Assembly: GCA_963668545.1 (NCBI GenBank) | Contig: OY764868.1 | Span: 1,798,001 to 1,862,000 of the forward strand | DNA: 64,000 nucleotides | DNA from: G963662265 sp963668545 | GTDB lineage: Bacteria > Spirochaetota > Spirochaetia > CADAEX01 | Direction of reading: 5' to 3' | Part shown: one piece after another, positions 45,522-55,216 of the stretch | Layout: the number at the start of each line of letters is the position of its first letter | Position numbering within the stretch: the first letter of the stretch is position 1 | Notes under the pieces: generated by a model | Databases searched by the model: none | What the model saw: only the letters and a program-made list of their open reading frames with translations | What the model was told of the DNA's origin: nothing | Position numbers and translations under genes: made by a program

Positions 45522-46718
45522 ATGGATAATTTACTCAATTTTAAACAGAAAATCGTCAAACGCAACAGAAGGTCGGCAGCAGGCAGTTCAATGATATGGA
45601 ACAGCAAACCTGTAAACGGGAAGGTCAGCTCTTTTCATAAAAAGAGAAGATCAGACATGTTTGCCGCAGCCGACAGGAAAAGGAACACCCTGATCCTTCC
45701 CAAACAGCTGATTTCCCATCTTAAACTGAAAAAAAGCCACAGGAAATCAGTTTCTGCAAAAAGAAAGAAGAAAATAACAATCAAGTTAAAATATCTGTTT
45801 ACAAGCGGAACAGCTTTTCTTGTTCTGTTCGGTGTCGTAGTATCAAACTCCATATCTTCTGCTGCATCTCTCCCCGGTGAAAAGCTGTTGTTTCAGAAAG
45901 ATGTTTCACTGGATGAAAGCCTTAAAACAACATTCCTGGAGGATGAAGCGAACCAGAAAAATACAGAGGAAATTGATCTTTCAATACTTAAAGGTCTTGA
46001 AATAAAAAAATATACTGTGGAAAACGGCGATTCCCTTTCAAGAATAGCTTCCATGCATAATGTGTCAATGGGAACAGTCATAAGCTTCAATAAAATAAAA
46101 AACGCCAAAAAACTTTACAGGGGAACTGTTCTCAGCATACCGCAGTCAGACGGAATAATGTATGAGGTAAGGAAAGGTGATTCCCTCAGCAGGATTGCCG
46201 GAAAATACAATGTATCATTCAACAGGCTCCTTGATATGAATAATCTTGAATCATCATTAATAAGGACAGGCCAGAAACTTTTTATTCCCGATGCATCAAT
46301 AAGCTCATTTGAACTCAAGAAAACACTCGGGGATCTTTTCATAATGCCTGTAAAAGGGAGAATTACATCGCCGTACGGATACAGGCAGGACCCTTTCACC
46401 GGAAGGAGAAGCATGCATTACGGTATTGATATAGCAAACAAAACAGGTACAGCTGTTAAAGCAACACTTGACGGTGATGTTCTGAAATGCGGTAGAAGCC
46501 TGGTCTATGGGAAATATATCATTATCAGGCATTCAGGCGGGTATCAGTCACTTTATGCCCACCTCGACAAGTATCTTGTAAGAAAAGGTCAGAATGTATC
46601 ACAGGGAGAAATTATCGGAGAACTGGGTAACACCGGCAGAAGTACAGGTCCGCATCTCCATTTCTCAATCTATAAAAACCAGAAACCGGTTGATCCTGTA
46701 AAGCAGCTCAGCATGTAG
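45522..46718 (+). CDS. LysM-M23 murein endopeptidase
   Basis: A 398-residue protein with a basic cytoplasmic N-terminus (1-88) and one membrane segment (about 90-113). Two LysM domains (about 160-203 and 208-252, each with GDSLSRIA) bind peptidoglycan. An M23 domain (about 285-390) has zinc ligands in MHYGIDIAN and HLHFSI and the His in YAHLDK. It probably cleaves or activates septal murein cleavage, like NlpD/EnvC-class proteins. The ATG lies 11 nt after a TATAAA box with no clear Shine-Dalgarno. Divergent from the PASTA PBP gene (52-bp gap). Confidence 0.9.
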   Translation: MDNLLNFKQKIVKRNRRSAAGSSMIWNSKPVNGKVSSFHKKRRSDMFAAADRKRNTLILPKQLISHLKLKKSHRKSVSAKRKKKITIKLKYLFTSGTAFLVLFGVVVSNSISSAASLPGEKLLFQKDVSLDESLKTTFLEDEANQKNTEEIDLSILKGLEIKKYTVENGDSLSRIASMHNVSMGTVISFNKIKNAKKLYRGTVLSIPQSDGIMYEVRKGDSLSRIAGKYNVSFNRLLDMNNLESSLIRTGQKLFIPDASISSFELKKTLGDLFIMPVKGRITSPYGYRQDPFTGRRSMHYGIDIANKTGTAVKATLDGDVLKCGRSLVYGKYIIIRHSGGYQSLYAHLDKYLVRKGQNVSQGEIIGELGNTGRSTGPHLHFSIYKNQKPVDPVKQLSM

Positions 46719-46724
46719 AACTCA

Positions 46725-46747
46725 GGGATGGAAATCCATCCCCTTTT
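46725..46747 (+). terminator. Terminator after LysM-M23 gene
   Basis: GGGATGG (46725-46731), loop AAAT, CCATCCC (46736-46742), followed by CTTTT. Confidence 0.75.
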
Positions 46748-46755
46748 AATGTCTG

Positions 46756-49446
46756 TTACTTTCCGTGACAGTGTTTGTATTTTTTACCGCTTCCGCACGG
46801 GCAGAGATCATTCCTCCCAACCTTGGGAACGCTTCTTTTTATCTGTACCCCTGTCGGTTTTGAGTTGTCTGAGCCTGATGAAAGCTGGTTCATTGCCTGA
46901 TGGGTAGCCTGGGCCCCGGTATCTGCAGTTGATTTTCTTTCACTGTCAAAATTTCTTATCCTCACATTTATAAGCTTTCTTACAACTGCTTTCCTGATAT
47001 CCTCTATAAGAGTATCAAAGATTTCAAATCCCTCAAGCTTGTATTCGAGGAGAGGATTTTTCTGACCGTAAGTCCTCAGGTAAACTGCTTCCCTGAGTGC
47101 CTCAAGATTTTCTAGATGGTCCTGCCATTTTGCATCGATTGACCTCATGTACTCAATCTTTGCAAACATATTGAAGTTTTCCCTTCCAAGCTGATTTTCC
47201 TTATCATTCATGTCTTCCCTGATAGCCCTGTAAACAATATTCCTGAACTCTTCGGATGATATTGAATCAAGCCTGTCCTGATCAATTTCAGGTTTATACA
47301 TAAGTGTTTCAGCCAGAAGTTCAGCTGTCTGGTTATTGTCCTGGTTCGATTTTGGATCAGGGAAAATCTCATTAAGATATTCATCAACTATTGAAAGAAT
47401 ACGTTCTTTCTGGTTTTCATCGGAAAGTATGGAATCTCTCTGAGAATATATGAATTTCCTGTGTTCATTCAGAACATCATCATATTCAAGAAGATGCTTT
47501 CTTATTTCGTAGTTTCTTTCTTCAACCCTTTTCTGGGCCCTTTCTATCGACTTGCTTATCCATGGGTGGTGAATAGGTTCATCATCCTTCATTCCTGCCT
47601 TTGACATGAGGTTTTTCATGTTTTCACCGCCGAAAAGTCTCATAAGTGTATCATCAAGCGATATATAGAACTTTGATCTACCGGGGTCTCCCTGCCTCCC
47701 TGAACGGCCCCTCAGCTGATTGTCGATTCGCCTTGATTCATGCCTTTCTGTACCCAGGACAAAAAGTCCTCCGCAGTTTTTAACCTCTTCATAATCCTTT
47801 TTCCACTTTTCATATTCACGGACATAGGCTTTCCTGTATTCCTCTTCACCAGCCTCTGTACCTGCAGCCTTCCTTGCCCTGAACTCGGGGTTACCTCCGA
47901 GCTTTATGTCAGTACCTCGACCAGCCATATTTGTTGCAATTGTAACAGATCCTCTGGCTCCTGCCTCTGCTATGATAAGAGCTTCCCTTGCATGATTTTT
48001 TGCATTGAGAACCTCGTGCCTAATTCCCCTTGCTGTCAGAGCCCTTGATATAAGCTCAGATTTCTCAATTGTGACAGTACCCACCAGAATCGGCTGCCCT
48101 TTTCTGTGGGCGGATTCTATTTCGTCGCAGATTGCATTTATCTTGAAATTCTCATTCAGGTAAATTTCATCATCCTCATCAAGCCTTGCAACTGGTTTAT
48201 TGGTGGGAATAACAACAACATCAAGATTATATATCCTTGCGAACTCTCTTGCTTCTGTATCTGCAGTACCTGTCATTCCAGCTATTTTATCATAAAGCCG
48301 GAAGAAATTCTGGAAAGTTATTGTAGCAAGAGTTTTGTTTCTCTGTGCAACCTTTATCTTTTCCTTGGCCTCAATTGCCTGATGAAGGCCATCTGAATAC
48401 CTTCTCCCTGAAAGGATTCGCCCGGTAAACTCATCAACAATCTGTACAAGCCCCCCCTGAATAACATAATCCACATCCTTGTGAAAAAGCAGGTGGGCTT
48501 TCATAGCCTGTGTCATGTAATGGACATATTCAAAGTTTTCATCTATAAACAGGGAATCCCTTATTATTCCATTCCTTAAAAGGATTTTTTCAAGGTTATT
48601 CATCCCTTCATCTGTAAATGTAACTCTTTTTCCTTTTTCGTCAATTTTATAGTCGCCGGCAGGTTCTTCAGGGTATTCACCTGTCACGGGATCCTTTTCA
48701 CACTCTTTGAGCTGGCTTACTAGCCTGTTAACCTCATAGAATTTTCTTGTATCATCATCTGCAGCTCCTGAAATTATAAGGGGGGTCCTTGCCTCATCAA
48801 TAAGGATAGAGTCAATCTCGTCAATTATGCAGTAATGGTGGGATCTCTGAACAATTTCTCCGTTTTTCCACCGCATATTATCCCTGAGATAGTCAAAACC
48901 CAGTTCATTGTTTGTTCCATAGGTTATATCGCAGTTATAAGCCTTCTGCCTGATTTCGTTGCTCATGTTCGAGATAATAAACCCTACAGTTATTCCGAGA
49001 AGGTCGTATACCGGTTTCATCCATCCCGCGTCCCTCTCTGCAAGATAATCATTTACAGTTACAATATGAACCCCTTTGCCAGTGAGGGCATTAAGATATG
49101 CTGCAGTCACACTAGAAAGGGTTTTTCCCTCCCCTGTCTTCATCTCTGTTATCTTTCCCTGATGAAGAACTATACCTCCAAGGATCTGTACATCATAGGG
49201 CCGTTCTCCCAGGGTTCTTCTTGCAGCTTCCCTTGCAACAGCAAAAGCTTCAGGCAGAATATCATCTGTTGTTTCCCCGCTGTCGAGCCGTTTGCGTAAA
49301 ACAGTTGTCTGTTCTTTCAACTCGTCATCAGTCAGAGTTACAGCCCATCCCTCCCGTTCATTTACCTTATGAAGAAGAGGAAGAAGTTCTTTCAGGTCCT
49401 TCTCATGTTTTGAGCCAAATACTGTTTCTACTATTTTTGTAATCAT
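46756..49446 (-). CDS. secA: Preprotein translocase ATPase SecA
   Basis: An 896-residue motor that drives proteins through SecYEG. Walker A MKTGEGKTLS near residue 107, DEIDSILID Walker B, NMAGRGTDIKLGG, and RQGDPGRSKFYISLDD in the second nucleotide-binding domain. The C-terminus is the zinc-binding SEC-C tail, RNDLCPCGSGKKYKHCHGK, which binds SecB or ribosomes. It converges with the LysM-M23 gene; an AGGAG site lies about 12 bases upstream of the ATG. Confidence 0.97.
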   Translation of the reverse strand: MITKIVETVFGSKHEKDLKELLPLLHKVNEREGWAVTLTDDELKEQTTVLRKRLDSGETTDDILPEAFAVAREAARRTLGERPYDVQILGGIVLHQGKITEMKTGEGKTLSSVTAAYLNALTGKGVHIVTVNDYLAERDAGWMKPVYDLLGITVGFIISNMSNEIRQKAYNCDITYGTNNELGFDYLRDNMRWKNGEIVQRSHHYCIIDEIDSILIDEARTPLIISGAADDDTRKFYEVNRLVSQLKECEKDPVTGEYPEEPAGDYKIDEKGKRVTFTDEGMNNLEKILLRNGIIRDSLFIDENFEYVHYMTQAMKAHLLFHKDVDYVIQGGLVQIVDEFTGRILSGRRYSDGLHQAIEAKEKIKVAQRNKTLATITFQNFFRLYDKIAGMTGTADTEAREFARIYNLDVVVIPTNKPVARLDEDDEIYLNENFKINAICDEIESAHRKGQPILVGTVTIEKSELISRALTARGIRHEVLNAKNHAREALIIAEAGARGSVTIATNMAGRGTDIKLGGNPEFRARKAAGTEAGEEEYRKAYVREYEKWKKDYEEVKNCGGLFVLGTERHESRRIDNQLRGRSGRQGDPGRSKFYISLDDTLMRLFGGENMKNLMSKAGMKDDEPIHHPWISKSIERAQKRVEERNYEIRKHLLEYDDVLNEHRKFIYSQRDSILSDENQKERILSIVDEYLNEIFPDPKSNQDNNQTAELLAETLMYKPEIDQDRLDSISSEEFRNIVYRAIREDMNDKENQLGRENFNMFAKIEYMRSIDAKWQDHLENLEALREAVYLRTYGQKNPLLEYKLEGFEIFDTLIEDIRKAVVRKLINVRIRNFDSERKSTADTGAQATHQAMNQLSSGSDNSKPTGVQIKRSVPKVGRNDLCPCGSGKKYKHCHGK

Positions 49447-49577
49447 TTTATTGATATTCTCCTGATGTCGTTGTTTTATAACTGTTTTAAAGAATGTTAC
49501 AGGTTAGAGTTAATAATACCAAACATTACAGTATTAAACCAAATTAATTTATATTTTTTTTGTATATACAGTCAAGA

Positions 49578-49606
49578 TTGACATTAAATATCTCTGATAG
49601 TATCAT
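49578..49606 (+). promoter_or_regulatory. Strong promoter with start codon at +1 (propeller-like lipoprotein)
   Basis: TTGACA (49578-49583), 17-bp spacer, TATCAT (49601-49606), then 8 nt to the ATG at 49615; no Shine-Dalgarno sequence in between. Confidence 0.7.
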
Positions 49607-49614
49607 TTTCATCA

Positions 49615-50817
49615 ATGAAAAAAATATGCATAACTATCTGTACAGTAATAATTCTGGCTTCCTGCGGTTCAGTCAGTTCAGAATATTTAAGCAGGGAAAA
49701 ACTGTTTGAAATCAACTACGGAAAACTTGAAGATGAAATTGATATAACCCAGAAAAAGACATTTGATATTCCTGTTTCAACTGTTCTTACAATGAAAGAC
49801 GGCATAATCTACATCCTTAACGGGAATCTCCAGAAAATAATGAAATTCAATTCATATGGAGATCTTCTTTCAGTTATAATGAACAGGGATCTCAATCCTG
49901 ATCCAGTCATAGTAGACAGGGAAAACAGTGAAGAGATCATGACCAACAGAAAAGGCATTTATTTCCCGTTCAATAATGCAAACAATATTGCAGTTGATTC
50001 CGATCAGAATATCTATGTCAGCGATACACTGTCTTCTGATAGACAGGAATGGGATGATAATCTTGATACCATGCTTACAGGGGTTGTTTACAGATTCGAT
50101 AAAAGAGGCAGTTATTCAGATTTCCTCGGACAGGACGGACCGGGAGGTATGCCTTTTCCCTATATAACAGACCTCCAGACTAACTCAAAAAATGATCTTG
50201 TTGTAATATCAAAAACATCAGATTCAAGCCCTGTTTACTGGTTTGACAGTACAGGAAAGCTGCTTTTCCAGATAGATATAAGAAACAGCACTATACCGTC
50301 ACCTGATGAGGAAAACATCAGTCTTCTTGTTGATACAATCAATATTCCTGAAAAGGATCACAAACTGTTTATAAAATGCGATCTTTACAGAAAAATAATC
50401 AATTCTCAGACAGGAAAGGAATCTGATATAGATTACCTCAAGTCATCTGTCTATGTTTTAAATCTTGAAAACAGAAGTTTTGAATCTGTCACCGATATAC
50501 CTGAAGTGTTTACAAGCAGCAGCAGCAACATATCATTCAGTGAAGAAAGGCTCCAGGTGATATACAATACACTGGGTATTCTGGGTGATGACAGGATTGT
50601 ACTCTCAACAATAATTGATGATAACAGCCATAAACTTCTCGTACTCAATACCAACGGCAATGTTATTTATACAACCAAGCTTAATACAGGAGAGATTGCT
50701 CTGAACAGCATGGACATTGATCTGGACAGCAACGGTATAATAACTTCAATACTGTCGGGATCTGACAGTTCCAGTGTTGTATGGTGGAGAACTGACCGTA
50801 TTTTAAAGGAAAGATAA
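49615..50817 (+). CDS. Propeller-like lipoprotein, unknown function
   Basis: A 400-residue lipoprotein: signal peptide with lipobox ILASC (Cys at 17), then repeated strand motifs such as NNANNIAVDSDQNIYVSDTLSS and FPYITDLQTNSKNDLVVIS that recall NHL/6-bladed propellers. It resembles a lipoprotein family annotated in Leptospira and other spirochaetes, recalled only from pattern. The stop codon abuts the ATG of nnr (TAAATG), so it heads an operon with nnr and membrane proteins. The promoter predicts a leaderless mRNA. Confidence 0.68.
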   Translation: MKKICITICTVIILASCGSVSSEYLSREKLFEINYGKLEDEIDITQKKTFDIPVSTVLTMKDGIIYILNGNLQKIMKFNSYGDLLSVIMNRDLNPDPVIVDRENSEEIMTNRKGIYFPFNNANNIAVDSDQNIYVSDTLSSDRQEWDDNLDTMLTGVVYRFDKRGSYSDFLGQDGPGGMPFPYITDLQTNSKNDLVVISKTSDSSPVYWFDSTGKLLFQIDIRNSTIPSPDEENISLLVDTINIPEKDHKLFIKCDLYRKIINSQTGKESDIDYLKSSVYVLNLENRSFESVTDIPEVFTSSSSNISFSEERLQVIYNTLGILGDDRIVLSTIIDDNSHKLLVLNTNGNVIYTTKLNTGEIALNSMDIDLDSNGIITSILSGSDSSSVVWWRTDRILKER

Positions 50818-52329
50818 ATGAAAATTGTCAGCCCTTCTGAAATGGGTGAAATAGACAGAAAAGCACAGTCTGATTATCATATACCTGAAGCAGTTCTGAT
50901 GGAAAATGCAGGTATTAAACTTTATAATTATCTGGTATCTGATGTCTGGAACAATTCAGTACCTTTACACACTGTATTTATCGCAGGAAAGGGCAATAAC
51001 GGCGGAGATGTCCTTGTAATGGCGCGTCAGCATTTTCTTTCAGGTTGCAGCTGCATAATCATAGTACCAGATCTTTCCTTCAGGGGAGGACTCCCTGAAA
51101 CCCATCTTGACATATGCAGCTCTCTGGGAATAGAAATTATTGACTGGGAAAATGACAACAGCAGGGCCCTCAGCACTGTAGATAATGCTGACTGGATAAT
51201 TGAAGGTCTTTCAGGCACAGGTCTCAAAGGGGAACTGAAGAACACCCCTGCCCGGATTGCAGAATATATTAACAGATCAAAAGCAGAAATATGTTCTGTG
51301 GATGTACCGTCCGGTATCGGGGAAAACTACAGGGATGGCTGCTGCTCTGTGGAAGCAGACGTGACACTTACTGTAGGCCTGCCCAAATTCCCCCTTTTTA
51401 CCCCGTCCGGGAGAAAAAAATGCGGAAAAATCATCAGAGTGCCGATCGGTTTTCCCCCTCCCCTCATATATGATGAAAAAATAAAAGACAGCCTGCTTGA
51501 ATACGACGATCTTAAAAAGCTCATCACTCCACCTTCCCCATATTCCCATAAAAATACAAAAGGCCACACACTCATACTGGCAGGAAGCAAAGGAATGACA
51601 GGGGCTGCAAAGATGTGTGCATCATCTGCCCTCAATTCCATGTCAGGACTGGTGACTCTGAAGGCAGAAGAAGATGTATTCAGCTTTTTATCAGATATTT
51701 CGCCATCAGTGATTACAGGAACAGAGAATTACAGCTGTTATTATGAATCATCAGTGAATAAATACAGTTCTGCGGCCATAGGTCCGGGATGGGGATATTC
51801 AGAAAAGAAAAAAAGGTGGCTGAAATCCTTCATATCTGAAAGCAGTCTTCCTGCTGTTATAGATGCTGACGGCCTTAATATTCTTTCTGAAATTCTTGCT
51901 GAAGGAACAGAGATAAAAAACAGTAACTGTGTACTTACTCCCCACATAGGAGAATTTTCAAAACTGGCTTCTGTTTCAAAACAGGAAATAATGGATAATC
52001 CGGGGCCTTTTTTGACCTCTTTTTCAAAAAAATACAAAGTTACCGTAGTACTTAAATCACATGTTATCTGGATATCCTCACCTGACGGATATATTCAAAT
52101 TATCGACGGGAACAATCCTGCAATGGCGACAGCAGGGAGCGGTGATATACTTACAGGCATAATCGCAGGGCTTATGTCATACGGACTTGACAGCCTGAGA
52201 TCTGCAGCTGCCGGTGCTCTTCTTCACCAGTATTCAGGTTTTCTGTGCTATAATGAAAACGGATTTTTCAAATCTGAAAAACTGATCGAATATATCGGAA
52301 AAGCCCTTTATAAAGTGTTTTCCAGATAA
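50818..52329 (+). CDS. nnr: Bifunctional NAD(P)H-hydrate epimerase/dehydratase
   Basis: A 503-residue fusion that repairs hydrated NAD(P)H. The N-terminal YjeF-N epimerase (about 1-215) shows GKGNNGGDVLVMAR and SVDVPSGIGEN. The C-terminal ADP-dependent dehydratase (about 225-500) shows LAGSKGMTGAAKM, LTPHIGEFSKL and ATAGSGDILTGIIAGL. Both sets of motifs are intact. Co-transcribed with the lipoprotein upstream and probably the next gene (10-base gap). Confidence 0.93.
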   Translation: MKIVSPSEMGEIDRKAQSDYHIPEAVLMENAGIKLYNYLVSDVWNNSVPLHTVFIAGKGNNGGDVLVMARQHFLSGCSCIIIVPDLSFRGGLPETHLDICSSLGIEIIDWENDNSRALSTVDNADWIIEGLSGTGLKGELKNTPARIAEYINRSKAEICSVDVPSGIGENYRDGCCSVEADVTLTVGLPKFPLFTPSGRKKCGKIIRVPIGFPPPLIYDEKIKDSLLEYDDLKKLITPPSPYSHKNTKGHTLILAGSKGMTGAAKMCASSALNSMSGLVTLKAEEDVFSFLSDISPSVITGTENYSCYYESSVNKYSSAAIGPGWGYSEKKKRWLKSFISESSLPAVIDADGLNILSEILAEGTEIKNSNCVLTPHIGEFSKLASVSKQEIMDNPGPFLTSFSKKYKVTVVLKSHVIWISSPDGYIQIIDGNNPAMATAGSGDILTGIIAGLMSYGLDSLRSAAAGALLHQYSGFLCYNENGFFKSEKLIEYIGKALYKVFSR

Positions 52330-52339
52330 AGGACCTTTT

Positions 52340-52879
52340 ATGGACAAGCAGAATAATACTGAAGATATGCAGTACGAATTTCACTACAGCCGTGAAGAGA
52401 GACTCTCAATGATGCCTGATTCTGTTCTGGAATACAAAAACAGAAAAAAGAAAAATAAATCTCTGCTCATATTGTGGCTTGATATTGCTTTGATCCTCCT
52501 TCTTTCTTCAGGTTTCCTTATTTACCAGAAAATAACAGGAAACAGGTACTCTGATGACAACTACAAGTTTTCAATGAAAACCTTTGTATACAACGACAAC
52601 CTTCTTATAAGTATTACAGCCCTGAATAAAAAAACATCAGACAGCATCGGCAATTCAGGAGTTCCTGTCGAGCTCACATTAAAGCTTTCAAAATCAGATT
52701 CCTTTTATAAAAAGATTTATGATTTTCTTCCTCAGAAAAACAGTGAAGCGAAAATATACAGGGAATCAATTCCGCTTTCAGAAATTCCGGATATACGGAA
52801 TTCTTCCCATCTTCTGGTAAATATTAAATTTGACAACAGCAGCATAGATATAAGACAGAAAATTGTTTCAGAAAAATAA
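52340..52879 (+). CDS. Single-pass membrane protein, unknown family
   Basis: A 179-residue protein with a charged N-terminus containing YSREERLSMMPDSV, one membrane helix (about 46-65, LLILWLDIALILLLSSGF) preceded by a basic KNRKKKNKS stretch, and an extracytoplasmic domain of about 110 residues rich in Ser/Lys/Asp. The positive-inside rule puts the N-terminus in the cytosol. Family not recognised. A new promoter follows its stop. Confidence 0.65.
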   Translation: MDKQNNTEDMQYEFHYSREERLSMMPDSVLEYKNRKKKNKSLLILWLDIALILLLSSGFLIYQKITGNRYSDDNYKFSMKTFVYNDNLLISITALNKKTSDSIGNSGVPVELTLKLSKSDSFYKKIYDFLPQKNSEAKIYRESIPLSEIPDIRNSSHLLVNIKFDNSSIDIRQKIVSEK

Positions 52880-52881
52880 AA

Positions 52882-52910
52882 TTGACGCTTGATACAGGAT
52901 CAGTTATTAT
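52882..52910 (+). promoter_or_regulatory. Promoter before the 136-aa membrane protein
   Basis: TTGACG (52882-52887), 17-bp spacer, TATTAT (52905-52910). The short leader carries a GAGG ribosome site, unlike the leaderless promoters in this window. Confidence 0.65.
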
Positions 52911-52931
52911 TTATAAAGAGGTAGCAGATAT

Positions 52932-53342
52932 ATGGTTCAGTTTTATTTTTTATCTATATTTGTAAATTTAATAGGCGGTCTTCTGCTTGCAGGTGAAGTA
53001 TTAAACAAGCAGTTTTCAAAGCTTGACATTCTTCAGGAGCTGTTCAAAGCACCAAAATATCTACTAAGTTTCAGTATTTTTTCAGCTGTTACAGGTATAT
53101 TCAAGATTATAAGTGTTTATAACGGCGATGTACCGGTAGTAGGAGATCTTATACCGGCTCTTGTAAGCATGGTTATTGCAGTTTATCTCTTTCTTTCCTG
53201 GCAGAAAAACAAGTCTGTGGAAATCAATACTGCTCTTGAGAAGACAGACACTTTAATTGAAAAATACAGAAACATTATCGGTATTGCGGCAATTGTTGTT
53301 TCAGTGCTGCATTTCTTCTTTCCCGATGTTCTTTTTATCTGA
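52932..53342 (+). CDS. Four-helix integral membrane protein, unknown
   Basis: A 136-residue hydrophobic protein with about four membrane segments (FYFLSIFVNLIGGLLLAG; YLLSFSIFSAVTGIF; DLIPALVSMVIAVYLFL; NIIGIAAIVVSVLHFFF) and a short cytosolic loop KNKSVEINTALEKTD. Ribosome site GAGG. Its stop overlaps the Nudix start by one base (TGATG). Family not recognised. Confidence 0.65.
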   Translation: MVQFYFLSIFVNLIGGLLLAGEVLNKQFSKLDILQELFKAPKYLLSFSIFSAVTGIFKIISVYNGDVPVVGDLIPALVSMVIAVYLFLSWQKNKSVEINTALEKTDTLIEKYRNIIGIAAIVVSVLHFFFPDVLFI

Positions 53343-53743
53343 TGCCTGACAGAACATCAACCGCCGGAATAGCACTGGTAAACGGTAAAGTTTTTATAGC
53401 AAAAAGAAAGCCCGGAACTTCAATAGGTGAAAGCTGGGAATTCCCGGGCGGGAAGGCTGAGAAAGGTGAAACTCCGCAGGACGCTCTTGTAAGGGAATAT
53501 AAAGAGGAATTTGATATTGACATTGAAGTTAAAGATCTTTTCTGTTCCGGTCAGTTCACAAATAAGGGAAAAAGATATACTTTAAAGGCATTCTTCATTA
53601 AATTTCTTTCAGACAGTGTAAAACTGAGAGAACATTCAAAAATTGAATGGATCAAGATTGACAGACTCAGCGACAGAAATTTTGCAAACTCTGATATGAT
53701 TATAGTCAACTGCCTGATGAATAAAATGTGCTCTTCAAATTAA
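53342..53743 (+). CDS. MutT-like Nudix hydrolase
   Basis: A 133-residue Nudix hydrolase. The Nudix box is GKAEKGETPQDALVREYKEE, giving the GX5E...REUXEE metal site; the glycine after EEx is Asp (EEFD). AKRKPGTSIGESWEFPGG precedes it, as in MutT (8-oxo-dGTP diphosphatase). The substrate is not provable. Start ATG 53342, coupled to the preceding gene; it converges with rsmD after 7 bases. Confidence 0.87.
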   Translation: MPDRTSTAGIALVNGKVFIAKRKPGTSIGESWEFPGGKAEKGETPQDALVREYKEEFDIDIEVKDLFCSGQFTNKGKRYTLKAFFIKFLSDSVKLREHSKIEWIKIDRLSDRNFANSDMIIVNCLMNKMCSSN

Positions 53744-53750
53744 ACTGTTT

Positions 53751-54284
53751 TTATTGAATTTTTCTGAAAAAAAGGACAATGCTCCTGCCGTATTTTCTTC
53801 TGTCATATACTTCAAGATTGCCTATTATTTCAGGCCATTTTTCCTCTGACGGGTGATGTATCAGCAGTATCCCTTTATCTGAAAGAATATTCCTGCGGCT
53901 TACAGAAAGCACGATATCCTGCTTTTTTCCCATAGGAAAAGGGGGATCAAGAAATATAATATCGAATTTCTCTCTTGTTACAGAAATAAACTTTTCAGCA
54001 GACATGATATAAACCTTTTTTTCAGTTTCTATCATGTCTGTGTTTTCATGAATGATATTTTTTTTAATCCTGTCCTTTTCTATAAAATAAACAGGAGAAG
54101 CACCCCGGGATGCAGCTTCAATACCTATTATTCCAGATCCGCTGAAAAGATCCAGAAAAGACATTCCTTTAATATCTCCCAGTATTGAAAAGACAGATTC
54201 CCTCATCCTGTCCATGGCAGGGCGGATAATGCCTTTGGGGCACCTGACCTGCCTGCTGAGATATTTACCCCCTGTTACTCTCAT
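53751..54284 (-). CDS. rsmD: 16S rRNA (guanine(966)-N2)-methyltransferase
   Basis: A 177-residue AdoMet-dependent methyltransferase. N-terminal MRVTGGKYLSR and RPAMDRMRESVFSIL match RsmD; motif I is LDLFSGSGIIGIEAASRGA and the catalytic motif is DPPF (FLDPPFPMG). Length is normal. It lies 8 bases downstream of the BI-1 gene. Confidence 0.9.
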   Translation of the reverse strand: MRVTGGKYLSRQVRCPKGIIRPAMDRMRESVFSILGDIKGMSFLDLFSGSGIIGIEAASRGASPVYFIEKDRIKKNIIHENTDMIETEKKVYIMSAEKFISVTREKFDIIFLDPPFPMGKKQDIVLSVSRRNILSDKGILLIHHPSEEKWPEIIGNLEVYDRRKYGRSIVLFFRKIQ

Positions 54285-54292
54285 CCAGTAAC

Positions 54293-54994
54293 CTAGTCTC
54301 TTCTTCCGAAAATCCTGAGGAAAAACAGAAACATGTTTATAAAATCAAGATACAGTTTGAGTGCTCCAATAATTGAAAAACGGATATAATCACTTTCATC
54401 AATTGATGATGAATAATTTCTGCTCATAGAAATTATCATCTGTGTGTCATATGCTGTCAATCCGCAGAAAACAAGAACACCTGCATAGGAGACCAGATAG
54501 TAAAGCCCAGGGCTTTTTAAAAATATATTTACAACTGAGGCAATAATAATACCCAGTAGCCCCATCATCAGATACTGCCCCATTCCGGCCAGGCTTCTTT
54601 TTGTAGTGGCGGCGTACAGGCTCATTCCCGCAAAAGTAGCAGCAGTTATGAAAAAGGTTGAGACAATGCTTGCTCCTGTATATATCAGGAAAATTGTCGA
54701 GAGAGTAATACCGTTTAGAACTGAATATGCGGCAAAGGAAAGTGTTGCAGCAGAAGGACTCATGCTCATTATCCTGGCAGACAGAAACATTACAAGAATA
54801 AACTCACCTATAACCATTGCCCAGAACATCCCAGACTGCACCATGCTGATTATTCTTGCAGGATTTGACATCATCCACAGAGATACCATACCTGTAAGTG
54901 CAAGACCTGCAGTCATCCACATATAAACATTTCTTATCAGGCTTCTTTCCCTGACAGCCTGTGATTCAGACAGATAACCTGTATTTTCAAACAT
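54293..54994 (-). CDS. Bax inhibitor-1/YccA family membrane protein
   Basis: A 233-residue membrane protein with about seven hydrophobic segments. Family signatures: NVYMWMTAGLALTGMVS at the first helix and LVFCGLTAYDTQMI followed by LKLYLDFINMFLFFLRIFG at the C-terminus. Bacterial homologues are pH-sensitive Ca2+ leak channels or FtsH partners. The start is ATG 54994 after CAGGAG, rejecting a 31-codon upstream extension. Confidence 0.9.
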   Translation of the reverse strand: MFENTGYLSESQAVRERSLIRNVYMWMTAGLALTGMVSLWMMSNPARIISMVQSGMFWAMVIGEFILVMFLSARIMSMSPSAATLSFAAYSVLNGITLSTIFLIYTGASIVSTFFITAATFAGMSLYAATTKRSLAGMGQYLMMGLLGIIIASVVNIFLKSPGLYYLVSYAGVLVFCGLTAYDTQMIISMSRNYSSSIDESDYIRFSIIGALKLYLDFINMFLFFLRIFGRRD

Positions 54995-55216
54995 ATTTAC
55001 TCCTGAAAACAGCTTATCACTGTTTAATATTGTTTTTTTCCTGGGATTATAGACGATCAGTACTATTCCTCCCAATATATTTCTCATTTTAATCTGATAT
55101 AAATATCACAATTTTTTTTTTAAAAGTCAACTTGGACAGCTTAAACTACACAAAGACTTCATACATTCTGTACAGCCTCAGTATTATTCACTCTTCAGCT
55201 TATCATCATCGGTATA

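Noticed and set aside
45470..45607. 46-codon upstream extension of the PASTA penicillin-binding protein
   Set aside because: It overlaps the divergent LysM-M23 gene and adds hydrophobic sequence before the normal membrane anchor; the ATG at 45469 is the natural start.
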